This document shows positions 47,310 through 57,625 of a DNA stretch of 64,000 nucleotides, piece by piece. Position 1 is the first letter of the stretch; every line of letters begins with the position of its first letter. Where the stretch lies: NCBI GenBank assembly GCA_023168345.1, contig AP025689.1, positions 2,864,001 to 2,928,000 on the forward strand. Direction: 5' to 3'. Below the pieces are notes generated by a model. That model was not told the origin of the DNA and did not search any database. It was given only the letters and a program-made list of their open reading frames with translations. Source of the stretch: Lysinibacillus sp. PLM2 (GTDB taxonomy: Bacteria > Bacillota > Bacilli > Bacillales_A > Planococcaceae). The position numbers were made by a program, and so were the translations under genes.

Positions 47310-48785
47310 TTATTTAACTTTTGTAGCTAAAAACGCATCAACATTTGCTGCTACTGCGCGACCTTCTTTAATCGCCCATACAACAAGACTTTGTCCTCGT
47401 CTAGCATCACCAGCAGCAAATACTCCTGGAACATTTGTTTCAAAATCTCTTAAAGAAGCTTTGATTCGATTGTTTGTTACATTTACGCCAAATGCTTCTG
47501 GTAGAGATTTTTCGACACCCTCAAACCCAATGGCAACAAATACATATTGTGCTGGCCAAACTTTTTCAGTTCCTGGTAATTCTTTAAAGAAGTAGAAACC
47601 ATCATCACCTAGTATTTTTTCCATTTGAATTGTATGCAGCTCTTTCACACGTCCGTTTTTATCTTTAACAATTTTTTGTGTTTGAATGCAATATTCACGT
47701 GGATCTTTTCCTTGAACAGCTTCAACTTCTTCATATGCATAATCAAGTTTATACACGTTTGGATCCTGTGGCCATGGTGTATCATCTGTTCTAGTTTCTG
47801 GTAATTGTGGGTGTTTACCAAATTGGTAAACTGAACGACACTTTTGACGAATAGCTGTTGCAACACAGTCAGCACCAGTATCCCCACCACCAATAACGAT
47901 GACATCTTTTCCTTTTACATCAATCGCATTTCCATCATTAAAATTAGAATCTAATAGGCTTTTTGTAACACCTGTTAAATAATCCATTGCAAGATGTACA
48001 CCTTCTGCTTCGCTACCTTCAATTCGAAGAGCACGTTGCTTTTGAGCACCGATACATAAAATAACTGCATCATATTGTGCTTTTAACTCTTCAGCCGTAA
48101 TATCTTTTCCGATTTCTGTATTTAATACGAAATCAATGCCTTCTTGACGAAGTAAGTTAACTCGGCGGTCAATTACTTCTTTTTCTAACTTCATATTTGG
48201 GATACCATACATTAATAGTCCTCCAACTCGATCTGCTCGCTCATAGACCGTTACAGTATGACCGAGTTGATTTAACTGATCAGCTGCTGCTAAGCCCGCT
48301 GGACCTGAACCAACAACCGCTACCTTTTGACCAGTACGAGTTTCAGGAATTCTTGGTGTAATCCAATTATTTTCAAAACCTTTATCAATAATAGAACGTT
48401 CAATAGACTTTATAGCTACTGCTGGTTCATTAATCCCTAGTGTACAAGATCCTTCACAAGGCGCTGGACATACACGCCCTGTGAATTCTGGAAAGTTATT
48501 TGTCATATGAAGACGATCCAACGCTTCTTTCCATTGACCTTTATAGACTAAATCATTCCATTCCGGGATAACATTTTGGATTGGGCAACCTGCAGCAGTG
48601 CCACGAATTTCAATTCCCATATGACAGAAAGGTGTTCCGCAATCCATACAACGAGCACCTTGCGTTTGTAATGCTTCATCTGACAGCCTTGTAGAATATT
48701 CATTCCAACTTTTTATACGAACTTGTGGAGGCTGTTCTTTCGTTTTTTCCCTTTTATACTCCATGAATCCTGTTGGTTTTCCCAT
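47310..48785 (-). CDS. gltB: Glutamate synthase small subunit
   Basis: A 491-residue NADPH-dependent subunit. N-terminal cysteine sets bind Fe-S (ARCMDCGTPFCH, GRVCPAPCEGSCTLG), the FAD motif is VAVVGSGPAGLAAADQL, and the NADPH motif VIVIGGGDTGADCVATAI. It feeds electrons to the large subunit, which aminates 2-oxoglutarate. Using B. subtilis naming, gltB is the small subunit. GAGGGGGG precedes the ATG, 15 bases after gltA. Confidence 0.95.
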   Translation of the reverse strand: MGKPTGFMEYKREKTKEQPPQVRIKSWNEYSTRLSDEALQTQGARCMDCGTPFCHMGIEIRGTAAGCPIQNVIPEWNDLVYKGQWKEALDRLHMTNNFPEFTGRVCPAPCEGSCTLGINEPAVAIKSIERSIIDKGFENNWITPRIPETRTGQKVAVVGSGPAGLAAADQLNQLGHTVTVYERADRVGGLLMYGIPNMKLEKEVIDRRVNLLRQEGIDFVLNTEIGKDITAEELKAQYDAVILCIGAQKQRALRIEGSEAEGVHLAMDYLTGVTKSLLDSNFNDGNAIDVKGKDVIVIGGGDTGADCVATAIRQKCRSVYQFGKHPQLPETRTDDTPWPQDPNVYKLDYAYEEVEAVQGKDPREYCIQTQKIVKDKNGRVKELHTIQMEKILGDDGFYFFKELPGTEKVWPAQYVFVAIGFEGVEKSLPEAFGVNVTNNRIKASLRDFETNVPGVFAAGDARRGQSLVVWAIKEGRAVAANVDAFLATKVK

Positions 48786-48800
48786 GCTAGAACCCCCCTC

Positions 48801-51800
48801 TTATTTGGAAATGGCTAACTCTTTTGCGCCAGTTGTTTCAACAAACGCTTGCATTGCTGCTAGCTCTTCTGTTAATCCTTCAAATTTATGACGATTAATT
48901 TTTTCAATCATATCTTTATAATCTGTAGGTACGACTTTGATAAATTTAGGAACAAATTGATCCCATTTTGCTAAAACATCCAGTGCCACTGTGCTATCTG
49001 TATGCTCTAAATGCTGAATAATCATAGCACGTACTAAATTAATTTCCTCTTTATCTGTTAATCTCTCAAATTGAATCATTTCCATATTGCATTTTTCTTT
49101 AAATGACTTTTCATCTGTTGGTAGTACGTAAGCAATACCTCCGCTCATACCCGCTGCGAAGTTTTTGCCTACATCACCTAAAACAACAACTCGGCCACCT
49201 GTCATATATTCACAACCATGGTCTCCAATACCTTCTACAACTACATTTGCACCACTATTACGTACTGCAAATCGTTCTCCGGCCCGACCATTAATATATG
49301 CTGTTCCGCTTGTTGCACCGTATAAGCACACGTTACCTGCGATTACGTTTTTCTCTTGCTCTCCTTTTATTGGTGCGATGGCAACTAATTTACCCCCTGA
49401 TAAACCTTTACCAAAGTAGTCATTAACATCACCAACACAAGAGAGTGTCATACCTTTTGGCGCAAATGCCCCAAAGCTTTGACCAGCGTGGCCGTTAAAT
49501 TTTAATGTAATCGTATTATCAGCCAAACCTACCTCACCATATTTTCTTGAAATTTCACTACCGATGATTGTTCCAACAACACGATCCGTATTTTTTATAC
49601 TGTACTCAAGCTCGATTTTTTCTTTATTTTCAATGCTTGCTTCAACTTTAGGTAATAGTTCACGCAAATCAAATGTTTCTTCAATACGTAAATCCTGATT
49701 TACTTGTTTTGTACGAGTACCTTGTACTTGATATAGTAACGCTGATAAATCAAGTTGACCTGCTTTCCAATGAGATTTTGCACGGTCACTTACTGTTAAT
49801 ACATCTGTGCGTCCAACCATTTCTTCAACTGAACGGAAGCCAAGCTTCGCCATATATTCACGCATTTCTTCTGCTACAAAACGCATGTAGTTTACAATGT
49901 GCTCTGGTTTACCCATAAATTTCGCACGAAGCTCCGGGTTTTGAGTTGCAACACCGACTGGACAAGTATCTAAGTGACAAGCACGCATCATGATACACCC
50001 GAGTACGATTAATGGAGCCGTTGCAAAGCCATATTCCTCTGCACCAAATAATGCTGCCATTACAACGTCTTTACCAGTCATTAATTTACCGTCTGTTTCT
50101 AAAGTTACTCGATCACGTAGTCCATTTAACATTAACGTTTGATGCGCTTCCGCTAATCCTAGCTCCCAAGGTAAACCTGTATGTTTAATTGAAGTTTTTG
50201 GTGATGCACCTGTACCTCCATCATAACCAGAAATAACGATAACATCAGCGCCACCTTTAGCAACGCCAGCAGCAATTGTACCAACACCCGCTTTTGCAAC
50301 TAACTTAACTGAAATTCGAGCATATCGATTTGAATTTTTCAAATCATAAATTAATTCCGCTAAGTCTTCAATCGAATAAATATCATGGTGTGGAGGCGGT
50401 GAAATTAAACCAACACCAGGAGTTGAGCCACGTACCTCTGCTACCCATGGGTATACTTTATTACCAGGTAGTTGCCCACCTTCACCAGGTTTTGCACCTT
50501 GAGCCATTTTAATTTGTAACTCTTGTGCGTTCACTAAATAATGAGATTTAACACCAAAGCGACCTGAAGCAATCTGTTTAATCGAACTGTTTCGATTGTC
50601 ACCATTTTCATCAATTTCATAGCGAGCTGGGTTTTCTCCACCTTCACCAGAATTTGAACGACCACCAAGACGATTCATTGCAATGGCTAATGTTTCATGT
50701 GCTTCCTTGGATATTGATCCAAATGACATCGCACCTGTTTTAAAACGTTTAACAATTGAATCAACTGATTCGACTTCATCTAATGGAATTGGTTTTAAAT
50801 CTTTTTTAAATTCTAATAAGTTTCTTAAAAATCCAATACGTTCTTCATTTGCCATTTCAGCATACATTCTATATAAGCCGATATCATTTTTACGAGTTGC
50901 CCATTGTAATGTATGGATTGTTTTCGGGTTAAAGGAATGATGCTCTCCATCTGCACGCCATTGGAAATCACTACCTGATTCAAGCTCTTTACTTAAATTC
51001 ATAGCCAGCGCATGACGACGTTTCGCCTCTTCACCAATCGTTTCTAGGTCGATTCCATCAATTTGCGAAGCTGTTCCTGTGAAATGTTGATCAATCACTT
51101 CTTTACTAATACCTACAGCTTCAAAAATTTGAGCACCTCGGTAAGATTGTACAGTCGAGATACCCATCTTCGACATTACTTTTACAACACCATCCGCAGC
51201 ACCTTTACGGTATTTTTTCACTGCGTCTTGATAACTAAGCTTTAAATGTCCATTTTCAATCGATTCTCCAATTGTTGCATAAGCTAAATATGGATTAATT
51301 GCATCGGCACCAAACCCGATTAATGCCGCAAAGTGATGTACTTCACGAGCCTCACCACTATTTGCTATGATACTTGCTAACGTACGTTTTCCTGTACGAA
51401 CTAAATATTGATGTAAGCTACTTACAGCAAGTAGAATTGGGATTGTCGGCGTATTTACATCCTCTAGCTCATCTGATAAAACGATTAATGTTTTTCCTGC
51501 CTCAATCGCTTTATCTACTTCAGCAAAAATTCTATTTAACTCATTTTCTAAAGATTGCGTAAATTCTAAAGATATGATTACACTTTGGAAGTGTTTATTT
51601 TCTATCTTTAAAATTTGCTCTAACTCATTGTTCGTTAAAATAGGTGTTTCTAAGAAGATTCTTCTCGCATTTTGACCATCTGGGTGTAGTAAGTTACCTT
51701 CTACACCTAGTAAAGTCATAGTTGATGTCACAATATGCTCACGGATCGAGTCAATCGGTGGATTGGTTACTTGTGCAAATAACTGTTTAAAATAGTTAAA

Positions 51801-53318
51801 TAACGATTGTGGTCTATCAGATAAAACGGCTAACGGAGAGTCATTCCCCATGGAACCAATTGGGTCCTTACCGCTTTCTGCGATCGGATGAATATATTTA
51901 TGAACATCTTCAAATGTATAGCCAAATATTTTTTGACGAGTCGTAAGCTGGTCGATTTCTTTTTGTTCCTCGTTTTTCACTTCTACAGTTACTTTATTTT
52001 CTTCTAACCATTCAGCATACGGCTCTGCAGCAGCCATTTCGCTTTTCAATTCTTCATCAGATACGATTTTACCTTGCTCTAAATCTACTAATAGCATACG
52101 ACCAGGGCTTAAACGTTCCTTGTATAAAACGTTTTCTTCTTCAATATCAACAACCCCTACTTCTGAAGAAAAGACAATCATATCATCTTTCGTCACATAG
52201 TAACGAGCTGGACGTAAACCATTACGATCTAAGATTGATCCAATTTGCTTACCATCTGTGAAACAGATAGCCGTTGGTCCATCCCATGGCTCCATTAAAT
52301 TCGCATGATATTCATAAAAAGCTCTTTTCTCATCTGAAATATGTGGATTTTCAGTCCAAGGCTCTGGAATTAACATCATAGCTGTATGGGCTGGGGTACG
52401 ACCAGCTAATACAAAGAATTCAAAAGCATTATCTAACATCGATGAGTCAGAACCTGAATTATCAACGATAGGTAATACCTTTTGTAAATCTTCACCAAAG
52501 GCTTCTGAAATAAAACGTTGTTCACGAGCTGTCATCCAGTTAATATTACCGCGTAGAGTATTGATTTCACCATTGTGTACGATATAGCGATTTGGATGCG
52601 CACGTTCCCAGCTCGGGAATGTATTTGTCGAGTAGCGGGAGTGAACAATTGCAAAGGCTGACACAAAGCTTTCATCTTGCAAATCAATATAAAACTCACT
52701 TACTTCTTCAGGTGTAAGTAAACCTTTGAATACCATTGTTTGACTTGACATACTTGGACAATAGAATTTTTTATCATTTTCTTTCGCCCAAAATTCCGCT
52801 TGTTTACGGATTAAGTATAATTTACGTTCAAATGCTAATGAATCTTTAACATTTTTTGCTTTTACAAATACTTGTCGAACTACAGGAGCAGTTGCTTTTG
52901 CTGTTTCACTTAACATACTTTTGTTAGTAGGTACTGTTCTCCAGCCTATTAAACTTTGTCCTTCTTGTTCAATCAGTTCATTAATTTTATTTTCAATAGA
53001 AAGTCGATCTTCTTCATTATCAGTAAAAAACAATTGACCAACACCATATTCACCTTTGTTTGGCAATTGTAATTCGGAACAATTTAATTTATAAAAAGCA
53101 TCAGGAATTTGAACCATTAGTCCAGCGCCATCACCTGTTTTGCCGTCGCCCCCACGTCCAGCACGATGATCTAATCGACATAACATTTCTAATCCATTTT
53201 TTACAATCTCATGTGACGCTTTTCCTTTAATATTTGCATAAAATCCTATACCACAAGCATCATGTTCAAAACTAGGAGAATAAAGGCCTTGTGCGTTCGG
53301 TAGTTTATGAAAAGTCAT
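48801..53318 (-). CDS. gltA: Glutamate synthase large subunit
   Basis: A 1505-residue enzyme. The N-terminal class II glutaminase domain follows a short propeptide with nucleophile C22 (HDACGIGFYANI). The central and FMN synthase domains include GEGGENPARYEID and GAKPGEGGQLPG; the 3Fe-4S cysteines are in CIMMRACHLDTCPVGVATQ, and a C-terminal beta-helix (GQSFGAFAPKGMTL) follows. It makes two glutamates from glutamine and 2-oxoglutarate. Divergent gltC lies upstream. Confidence 0.97.
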   Translation of the reverse strand: MTFHKLPNAQGLYSPSFEHDACGIGFYANIKGKASHEIVKNGLEMLCRLDHRAGRGGDGKTGDGAGLMVQIPDAFYKLNCSELQLPNKGEYGVGQLFFTDNEEDRLSIENKINELIEQEGQSLIGWRTVPTNKSMLSETAKATAPVVRQVFVKAKNVKDSLAFERKLYLIRKQAEFWAKENDKKFYCPSMSSQTMVFKGLLTPEEVSEFYIDLQDESFVSAFAIVHSRYSTNTFPSWERAHPNRYIVHNGEINTLRGNINWMTAREQRFISEAFGEDLQKVLPIVDNSGSDSSMLDNAFEFFVLAGRTPAHTAMMLIPEPWTENPHISDEKRAFYEYHANLMEPWDGPTAICFTDGKQIGSILDRNGLRPARYYVTKDDMIVFSSEVGVVDIEEENVLYKERLSPGRMLLVDLEQGKIVSDEELKSEMAAAEPYAEWLEENKVTVEVKNEEQKEIDQLTTRQKIFGYTFEDVHKYIHPIAESGKDPIGSMGNDSPLAVLSDRPQSLFNYFKQLFAQVTNPPIDSIREHIVTSTMTLLGVEGNLLHPDGQNARRIFLETPILTNNELEQILKIENKHFQSVIISLEFTQSLENELNRIFAEVDKAIEAGKTLIVLSDELEDVNTPTIPILLAVSSLHQYLVRTGKRTLASIIANSGEAREVHHFAALIGFGADAINPYLAYATIGESIENGHLKLSYQDAVKKYRKGAADGVVKVMSKMGISTVQSYRGAQIFEAVGISKEVIDQHFTGTASQIDGIDLETIGEEAKRRHALAMNLSKELESGSDFQWRADGEHHSFNPKTIHTLQWATRKNDIGLYRMYAEMANEERIGFLRNLLEFKKDLKPIPLDEVESVDSIVKRFKTGAMSFGSISKEAHETLAIAMNRLGGRSNSGEGGENPARYEIDENGDNRNSSIKQIASGRFGVKSHYLVNAQELQIKMAQGAKPGEGGQLPGNKVYPWVAEVRGSTPGVGLISPPPHHDIYSIEDLAELIYDLKNSNRYARISVKLVAKAGVGTIAAGVAKGGADVIVISGYDGGTGASPKTSIKHTGLPWELGLAEAHQTLMLNGLRDRVTLETDGKLMTGKDVVMAALFGAEEYGFATAPLIVLGCIMMRACHLDTCPVGVATQNPELRAKFMGKPEHIVNYMRFVAEEMREYMAKLGFRSVEEMVGRTDVLTVSDRAKSHWKAGQLDLSALLYQVQGTRTKQVNQDLRIEETFDLRELLPKVEASIENKEKIELEYSIKNTDRVVGTIIGSEISRKYGEVGLADNTITLKFNGHAGQSFGAFAPKGMTLSCVGDVNDYFGKGLSGGKLVAIAPIKGEQEKNVIAGNVCLYGATSGTAYINGRAGERFAVRNSGANVVVEGIGDHGCEYMTGGRVVVLGDVGKNFAAGMSGGIAYVLPTDEKSFKEKCNMEMIQFERLTDKEEINLVRAMIIQHLEHTDSTVALDVLAKWDQFVPKFIKVVPTDYKDMIEKINRHKFEGLTEELAAMQAFVETTGAKELAISK

Positions 53319-53355
53319 GATAACCCCCCCAAATCTTCTAAAATAGCGTATTTAC

Positions 53356-53385
53356 ATTGTACGGTTTTTAAATTAATATTAACAA
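53356..53385 (-). promoter_or_regulatory. Probable gltA promoter in the gltA-gltC divergent region
   Basis: TTGTTA - 18 bases - TACAAT on the minus strand lies in the 119-base intergenic space shared with gltC. LysR-type operators are expected here from the B. subtilis model; the AT-rich dyad aaattaatatt is a candidate. Confidence 0.45.
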
Positions 53386-53437
53386 TATATACTTTGCATG
53401 GAATTAATCTATTTTTTAGATGAATGGGGTGGGAGCG

Positions 53438-54340
53438 TTGGAATTAAGGCAATTAAGATACTTTGTCGAAGTTGCTGAGCGGGAGCATATTTCAGAAGCA
53501 GCTGAACATCTTCATGTCGCACAGTCAGCTGTTAGTAGGCAAATAGCAAACCTTGAAGATGAGCTTGGAACACCTCTATTTGAACGTGTTGGACGAAATG
53601 TCAAGCTTACGCCGATTGGTAAAATTTTTCTAGAGCATTCCGTATCTGCTTTGAAAGCAATTGACTTTGCAGTTAAACAAGTAGAAGAATATTTAGATCC
53701 TGCAAAAGGAACAATCAGAATCGGTTTCCCTACGAGTTTAGCTAGCTATGTTTTGCCCACAGTTATCTCAGCGTTTAAAAGAGAGTATCCCGATGTTTCC
53801 TTTCATTTACGTCAAGGATCCTATCGGTATTTAATTGATGCTGTTAAAAATAGAGAGTTAAACCTTGCTTTTTTAGGACCGGTTCCACAAAAGGATGAAG
53901 TTTTGGATACAATGATTTTGTTTAGTGAAAATATCCATGCACTTCTACCAGCGAATCATCCTTTAGCAAAAAGAGATAAATTAAATTTATCAGACTTAAA
54001 AAATGAACCATTTGTTTTATTTCCTGAGGAATACATTTTAAATAAAGTTGCAGTGGATGCATGTAGAGCAGCTGGCTTTGTTCCAAAAGTCACTTCTGAA
54101 GGTGAAGATTTGGATGCATTAAAAGGGTTAGTGGCTGCAGGTATTGGTATTACTCTGTTGCCAGATAGTTCTTTAAATGACTCCACACCCCGCTATACAG
54201 CAAGAGTACCGATTGAAAATCCAAATATCACGCGCACTGTTGGTATTATTTATCCTAACAATCGTGATATGGCACCATCCGAACAAGTATTTTTGAATTT
54301 TATCAATTCCTTTTTCTCACGACTAACTCAATTCCGTTAA
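53438..54340 (+). CDS. gltC: LysR-family activator GltC
   Basis: A 300-residue LysR regulator. N-terminal winged HTH starts ELRQLRYFVEVAEREHISEA and VAQSAVSRQIANLEDELGTP; the effector-binding domain (90-300) contains GFPTSLASYVLPTVISAFKR, FLGPVP and ASEGEDLDALKGLVAAG-like EGEDLDALKGLVAAGIGITL. Length and sequence match B. subtilis GltC, which activates gltAB and responds to 2-oxoglutarate/glutamate status with RocG. TTG 53438 behind GGGGTGG is chosen; an ATG six codons upstream has no ribosome site. Confidence 0.93.
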   Translation: MELRQLRYFVEVAEREHISEAAEHLHVAQSAVSRQIANLEDELGTPLFERVGRNVKLTPIGKIFLEHSVSALKAIDFAVKQVEEYLDPAKGTIRIGFPTSLASYVLPTVISAFKREYPDVSFHLRQGSYRYLIDAVKNRELNLAFLGPVPQKDEVLDTMILFSENIHALLPANHPLAKRDKLNLSDLKNEPFVLFPEEYILNKVAVDACRAAGFVPKVTSEGEDLDALKGLVAAGIGITLLPDSSLNDSTPRYTARVPIENPNITRTVGIIYPNNRDMAPSEQVFLNFINSFFSRLTQFR

Positions 54341-54348
54341 ACTAAAAT

Positions 54349-54380
54349 AAAAGCTCATTCGAAAAAACGAATGAGCTTTT
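54349..54380 (+). terminator. Terminator after gltC
   Basis: Thirteen-pair perfect stem aaaagctcattcg/cgaatgagctttt with T tail, nine bases after gltC. Confidence 0.88.
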
Positions 54381-54398
54381 TTCCATTATAAAAAGAAA

Positions 54399-54422
54399 AC
54401 TCTTGGTTAAATTACCAAGAGT
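54399..54422 (-). terminator. Terminator after metQ
   Basis: Nine-pair stem actcttggt/accaagagt followed by a TTTTCTTTTT tail on the minus strand, 20 bases past metQ. Confidence 0.8.
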
Positions 54423-54441
54423 TTCTTCCTATTAATATATA

Positions 54442-55329
54442 TTATTCAGAAACAGGTACTACTGCACCTTTCCATTCTTCAAGAATGAAGTCTTGGATTT
54501 CTTGAGAACGTAATACTTCTACCAATTTTTTAATTGCTTCATTATCTTTATCTTCAGAACGAACTGCAATTACATTTACATAAGGTGAGTCAGAACCCTC
54601 TATTGCAATTGATTCTTCTAGAGGATTAATACCTGCATCAATTGCGAAGTTTGAGTTAATTGCAATGGCATCTCCTTCACCTTCATTGTATAAAGATACT
54701 AACATTTCTGGTGCTGGACTTTCATTTTCACTTTTAAATACTAAGTTTTTTGGATTTTCAACGATATCATCAACTGTTGCAGCTGTTTTTTCAATATCAT
54801 CACTTAATTTAATTAATCCTTCTTTTTCTAACATTGCTAGAATACGACCACGGTCTGTTACTGAATTAGAAATAATAATTTCAGCACCATCAGGAAGTTC
54901 ATCTAATGATTTGTATTTTTGAGAGTAAATACCGATTGGTTCGATATGAATTGCCCCAGCATTTACGAAATCATAACCTTTTTGTGCAATTTCACCCTCT
55001 AAATAAGGGATATGTTGGAAGTAGTTTGCATTAATTTCACCAGATTCTAAATCTTGGTTTGGCATAACATAATCTTGGTATTCTTCGATTTCTAATTCAA
55101 TACCTTGTTCAGCTAAAATTGGTTTAGCTTTTTCTAAAATTACTGCGTGAGGTGTATGTGAAGCACCAACCTTTAATGTAACAGTTTCATTTGTTTGTTC
55201 CTCTGTTGTTTCTGCATTATCTGTTGTTTGACCTTCGTTAGCAGTAGTATTTGTATCTTCACCAGAACCACAAGCTGCTAATACTAACATAACAACTGAT
55301 AGTAGTAAGAATGATAATAATTTTTTCAT
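54442..55329 (-). CDS. metQ: Methionine ABC transporter binding lipoprotein MetQ
   Basis: A 295-residue NlpA-family lipoprotein. The lipobox LAACGS places Cys20 at the mature N-terminus, followed by a low-complexity Thr/Asn/Glu linker (23-48). Domain motifs include VGASHTPHAVILEKAKPIL, NANYFQHIPYLE and AINSNFAIDAGINPLEESI. It binds methionine outside the cell. It is the last gene of metN-metP-metQ. AAAGGAG precedes the ATG. Confidence 0.93.
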   Translation of the reverse strand: MKKLLSFLLLSVVMLVLAACGSGEDTNTTANEGQTTDNAETTEEQTNETVTLKVGASHTPHAVILEKAKPILAEQGIELEIEEYQDYVMPNQDLESGEINANYFQHIPYLEGEIAQKGYDFVNAGAIHIEPIGIYSQKYKSLDELPDGAEIIISNSVTDRGRILAMLEKEGLIKLSDDIEKTAATVDDIVENPKNLVFKSENESPAPEMLVSLYNEGEGDAIAINSNFAIDAGINPLEESIAIEGSDSPYVNVIAVRSEDKDNEAIKKLVEVLRSQEIQDFILEEWKGAVVPVSE

Positions 55330-55394
55330 TTTCTCTAACTCCTTTGTTTTATATATATATGTGAACGGTTTTTAACGCCCGAATCACCAATTAA

Positions 55395-56063
55395 TTAACG
55401 TTTATCCGTTTTAGAAGTAACAAAATCTCCGATGAATTGGATAATAAATACAATAATTAAAATAATAATTGTAGACATTAGCGTTACATCAAATCTGCTT
55501 CGTTGGAAACCATCAATAAACGCAAGGTTACCAAGTCCACCAGCCCCGATTATTCCAGCCATAGCTGTAAAACCTACTAATGTAATCGCCGTAACAGTAA
55601 TACCTGATATTAAGGCTGGCATCGATTCAGGAATAAGTAATTTCCAAATAATCGTTGAAGTTTTTGCCCCCATGGAACGAACCGCTTCAATTACTCCTTT
55701 ATCAATTTCACGTAGTGCGATTAAAACCATCCGTGCATAGAAAGGAGCAGCTCCTACAATCAATGCCGGTAATGCGGCGTTAGCACCACGGATTGTACCA
55801 AGTAAGAATTTAGTAAATGGAATAAGTAAAATGATTAAAACGATAAATGGAATCGATCTAAAAATATTTACAAATGAGCTTGTGATAAAGTAAGCTACTT
55901 TGTTTGCCCAAAGTTGATTTGGACTAGTTAAAAATAGGATGATCCCTATTATTAAGCCTAATATAAATGTTGCGATTGTTGAGACAGTCGTCATGTAGAT
56001 GGTATCATATGTAGCTTGCCACATATCTTCCCAGTCTACATTTGGAAATAATTGATTAATCAT
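55395..56063 (-). CDS. metP: Methionine ABC transporter permease
   Basis: A 222-residue permease with about five helices. The EAA loop region reads IEAVRSMGAKTSTIIWKLLI, followed by PALISGITVTAITLVGFTAM, typical of MetI/MetP. ATG 56063 follows GGAGGTGA and gives the usual length; an upstream TTG would overlap that site. It slightly overlaps the metN stop. Confidence 0.93.
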   Translation of the reverse strand: MINQLFPNVDWEDMWQATYDTIYMTTVSTIATFILGLIIGIILFLTSPNQLWANKVAYFITSSFVNIFRSIPFIVLIILLIPFTKFLLGTIRGANAALPALIVGAAPFYARMVLIALREIDKGVIEAVRSMGAKTSTIIWKLLIPESMPALISGITVTAITLVGFTAMAGIIGAGGLGNLAFIDGFQRSRFDVTLMSTIIILIIVFIIQFIGDFVTSKTDKR

Positions 56064-57081
56064 TCTCAATCACCTCCGTTTGAATTTCTAGAGAATCTAA
56101 TAATTGCATTGCTTTTTGAACTTGTTGTATTTCTCCATCAACATGGACAATTAGTGTCCCATATGGCCCATTTGCTGTTTGCGAAATATTACCATGAACG
56201 ATATTAACTTCTACATTGAACTCTTTAATTAAATGAGAAATAATCGGTTGTTCTGTTTTTGAGCCAACAAATGTTAATTTAACTAGCTTACCAGTAGGAT
56301 AGTTTTGCAAAATTTGATCCATCGACTCTTTGGATTCCTTCGCCCCAGAAACTTGAATGACGAAGTTTTTTGTAATAGGAGCCTGTGGATTTTGGAATAC
56401 TTGCAATACTTTTCCTTCTTCTACAACTTGTCCAGCTTCCATGACTGCTACACGATGACAAATTTTTCTGATTACGTGCATCTCATGGGTAATAAGAACA
56501 ATTGTTAAACCAAAACGCTTATTAATATCAAGTAATAATTCTAATATTTGATCGGTTGTTTCGGGATCAAGTGCGCTTGTCGCCTCATCACAAAGTAATA
56601 CTTCTGGATTATTTGCTAAAGCTCGTGCAATACCTACCCTTTGCTTTTGCCCACCAGATAATTGTGAAGGATAAGATTTTTCACGACCCTTTAAACCAAC
56701 AAGCTCGATTAATTCCTTTACCCGAGTGTCTCGATTTTGTTTTGATATACCAGCAATTTCTAATGGAAAAGCAATATTCTCTTCAACTGTTCGCGACCAC
56801 AACAAATTAAAATGCTGGAAAATCATACTTATTTTTTGCCGGGCATTCCGAAGTTGTTTTCCGGAAATCGATGAAATTTCTTGTCCATTGACACTAACCG
56901 ATCCTGTTGACGGTTTTTCAAGACCATTTAACAAACGTATTAATGAACTTTTTCCTGCGCCACTATAACCAATTACACCGAAAATCTCACCTTTTTCTAT
57001 AGTAAGATTTACGTCTTTAACTGCGGCGATTTCACCGTTATTGGTTTTATATATTTTGGATATATTTTTTAATTCAATCAT
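56056..57081 (-). CDS. metN: Methionine ABC transporter ATPase MetN
   Basis: A 341-residue ATPase. Walker A GYSGAGKSSLIR, signature LSGGQKQRVGIARAL, Walker B LLCDEATSALDP, and H-loop LITHEMHVI, followed by a C-terminal NIL domain (about 265-341) for regulation by methionine. ATG 57081 follows AAAGGAG; the frame extends 17 codons further without a site. An S-box riboswitch lies upstream, so uptake is turned on when SAM is low. Confidence 0.94.
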   Translation of the reverse strand: MIELKNISKIYKTNNGEIAAVKDVNLTIEKGEIFGVIGYSGAGKSSLIRLLNGLEKPSTGSVSVNGQEISSISGKQLRNARQKISMIFQHFNLLWSRTVEENIAFPLEIAGISKQNRDTRVKELIELVGLKGREKSYPSQLSGGQKQRVGIARALANNPEVLLCDEATSALDPETTDQILELLLDINKRFGLTIVLITHEMHVIRKICHRVAVMEAGQVVEEGKVLQVFQNPQAPITKNFVIQVSGAKESKESMDQILQNYPTGKLVKLTFVGSKTEQPIISHLIKEFNVEVNIVHGNISQTANGPYGTLIVHVDGEIQQVQKAMQLLDSLEIQTEVIEND

Positions 57082-57420
57082 TTTAGGAACTCCTTTATCC
57101 AATACGATATTCGTATCGTTTCCAGAATGCATTTTTTGTAACCAACATACGATCGATATTCCATTTTAAATCTCCCGCTTGAATGTAGTAGCTACAATTT
57201 TTAATTATATAAACTCGAATATAAGGAATGGGAAGCTATAGTATAATAGCTAAACTGATATTCAAATTACAGTAACCACAATTCATAATTAGAAACGTTA
57301 TGAATGATACTGATAGCTACTTAGATGGATTTATCAATCTATTATTAAACTTATAGAATTACTAACATTTAACAACATAATAACACAGCTACGCTCATTG
57401 TTTTATAAGTTTTTACATAT
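57082..57420 (-). other. 339-base untranslated leader between S-box terminator and metN
   Basis: No frame with a ribosome site is seen in this stretch on either strand. It contains a small inverted repeat gctatagtataatagc near 57234-57249. It may carry RNA structure or an extra promoter. Confidence 0.5.
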
Positions 57421-57450
57421 AAAAAAACCTTCTACCAAATAAGTAGAAGG
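57421..57450 (-). terminator. S-box expression-platform terminator
   Basis: Eight-pair stem ccttctac/gtagaagg followed by seven T's on the minus strand, 38 bases downstream of the SAM aptamer P1 strand. It is the regulatory terminator of metN. Confidence 0.85.
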
Positions 57451-57488
57451 GTATAAAGTGCATAATTATTGTTATCACATTAACCTTT

Positions 57489-57593
57489 CTCTTATCTTTC
57501 AAAGTATCCACTTCGCGTGACTTGGCACCTTTTCACAAATGTGATGGTTGCCGGGTTTCATAGGGCACTTCCCTCCACCGCTCTTCATAAGAG
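57489..57593 (-). ncRNA. SAM riboswitch (S-box) upstream of metNPQ
   Basis: The minus strand shows S-box core elements in order: P1 strand CTCTTAT, GGTGGAGGGA, GTGCCCTATGAAACCCGGCA followed by ACC, AAGGTGCCAAG, and the closing P1 strand GATAAGAG. P1 strands (57587-57593 and 57489-57495) are fully complementary. SAM binding should stabilise P1 and permit the terminator at 57421-57450, lowering methionine uptake. Confidence 0.92.
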
Positions 57594-57625
57594 TATTGTT
57601 ATTAAATTTTTTGATTACGAATGTA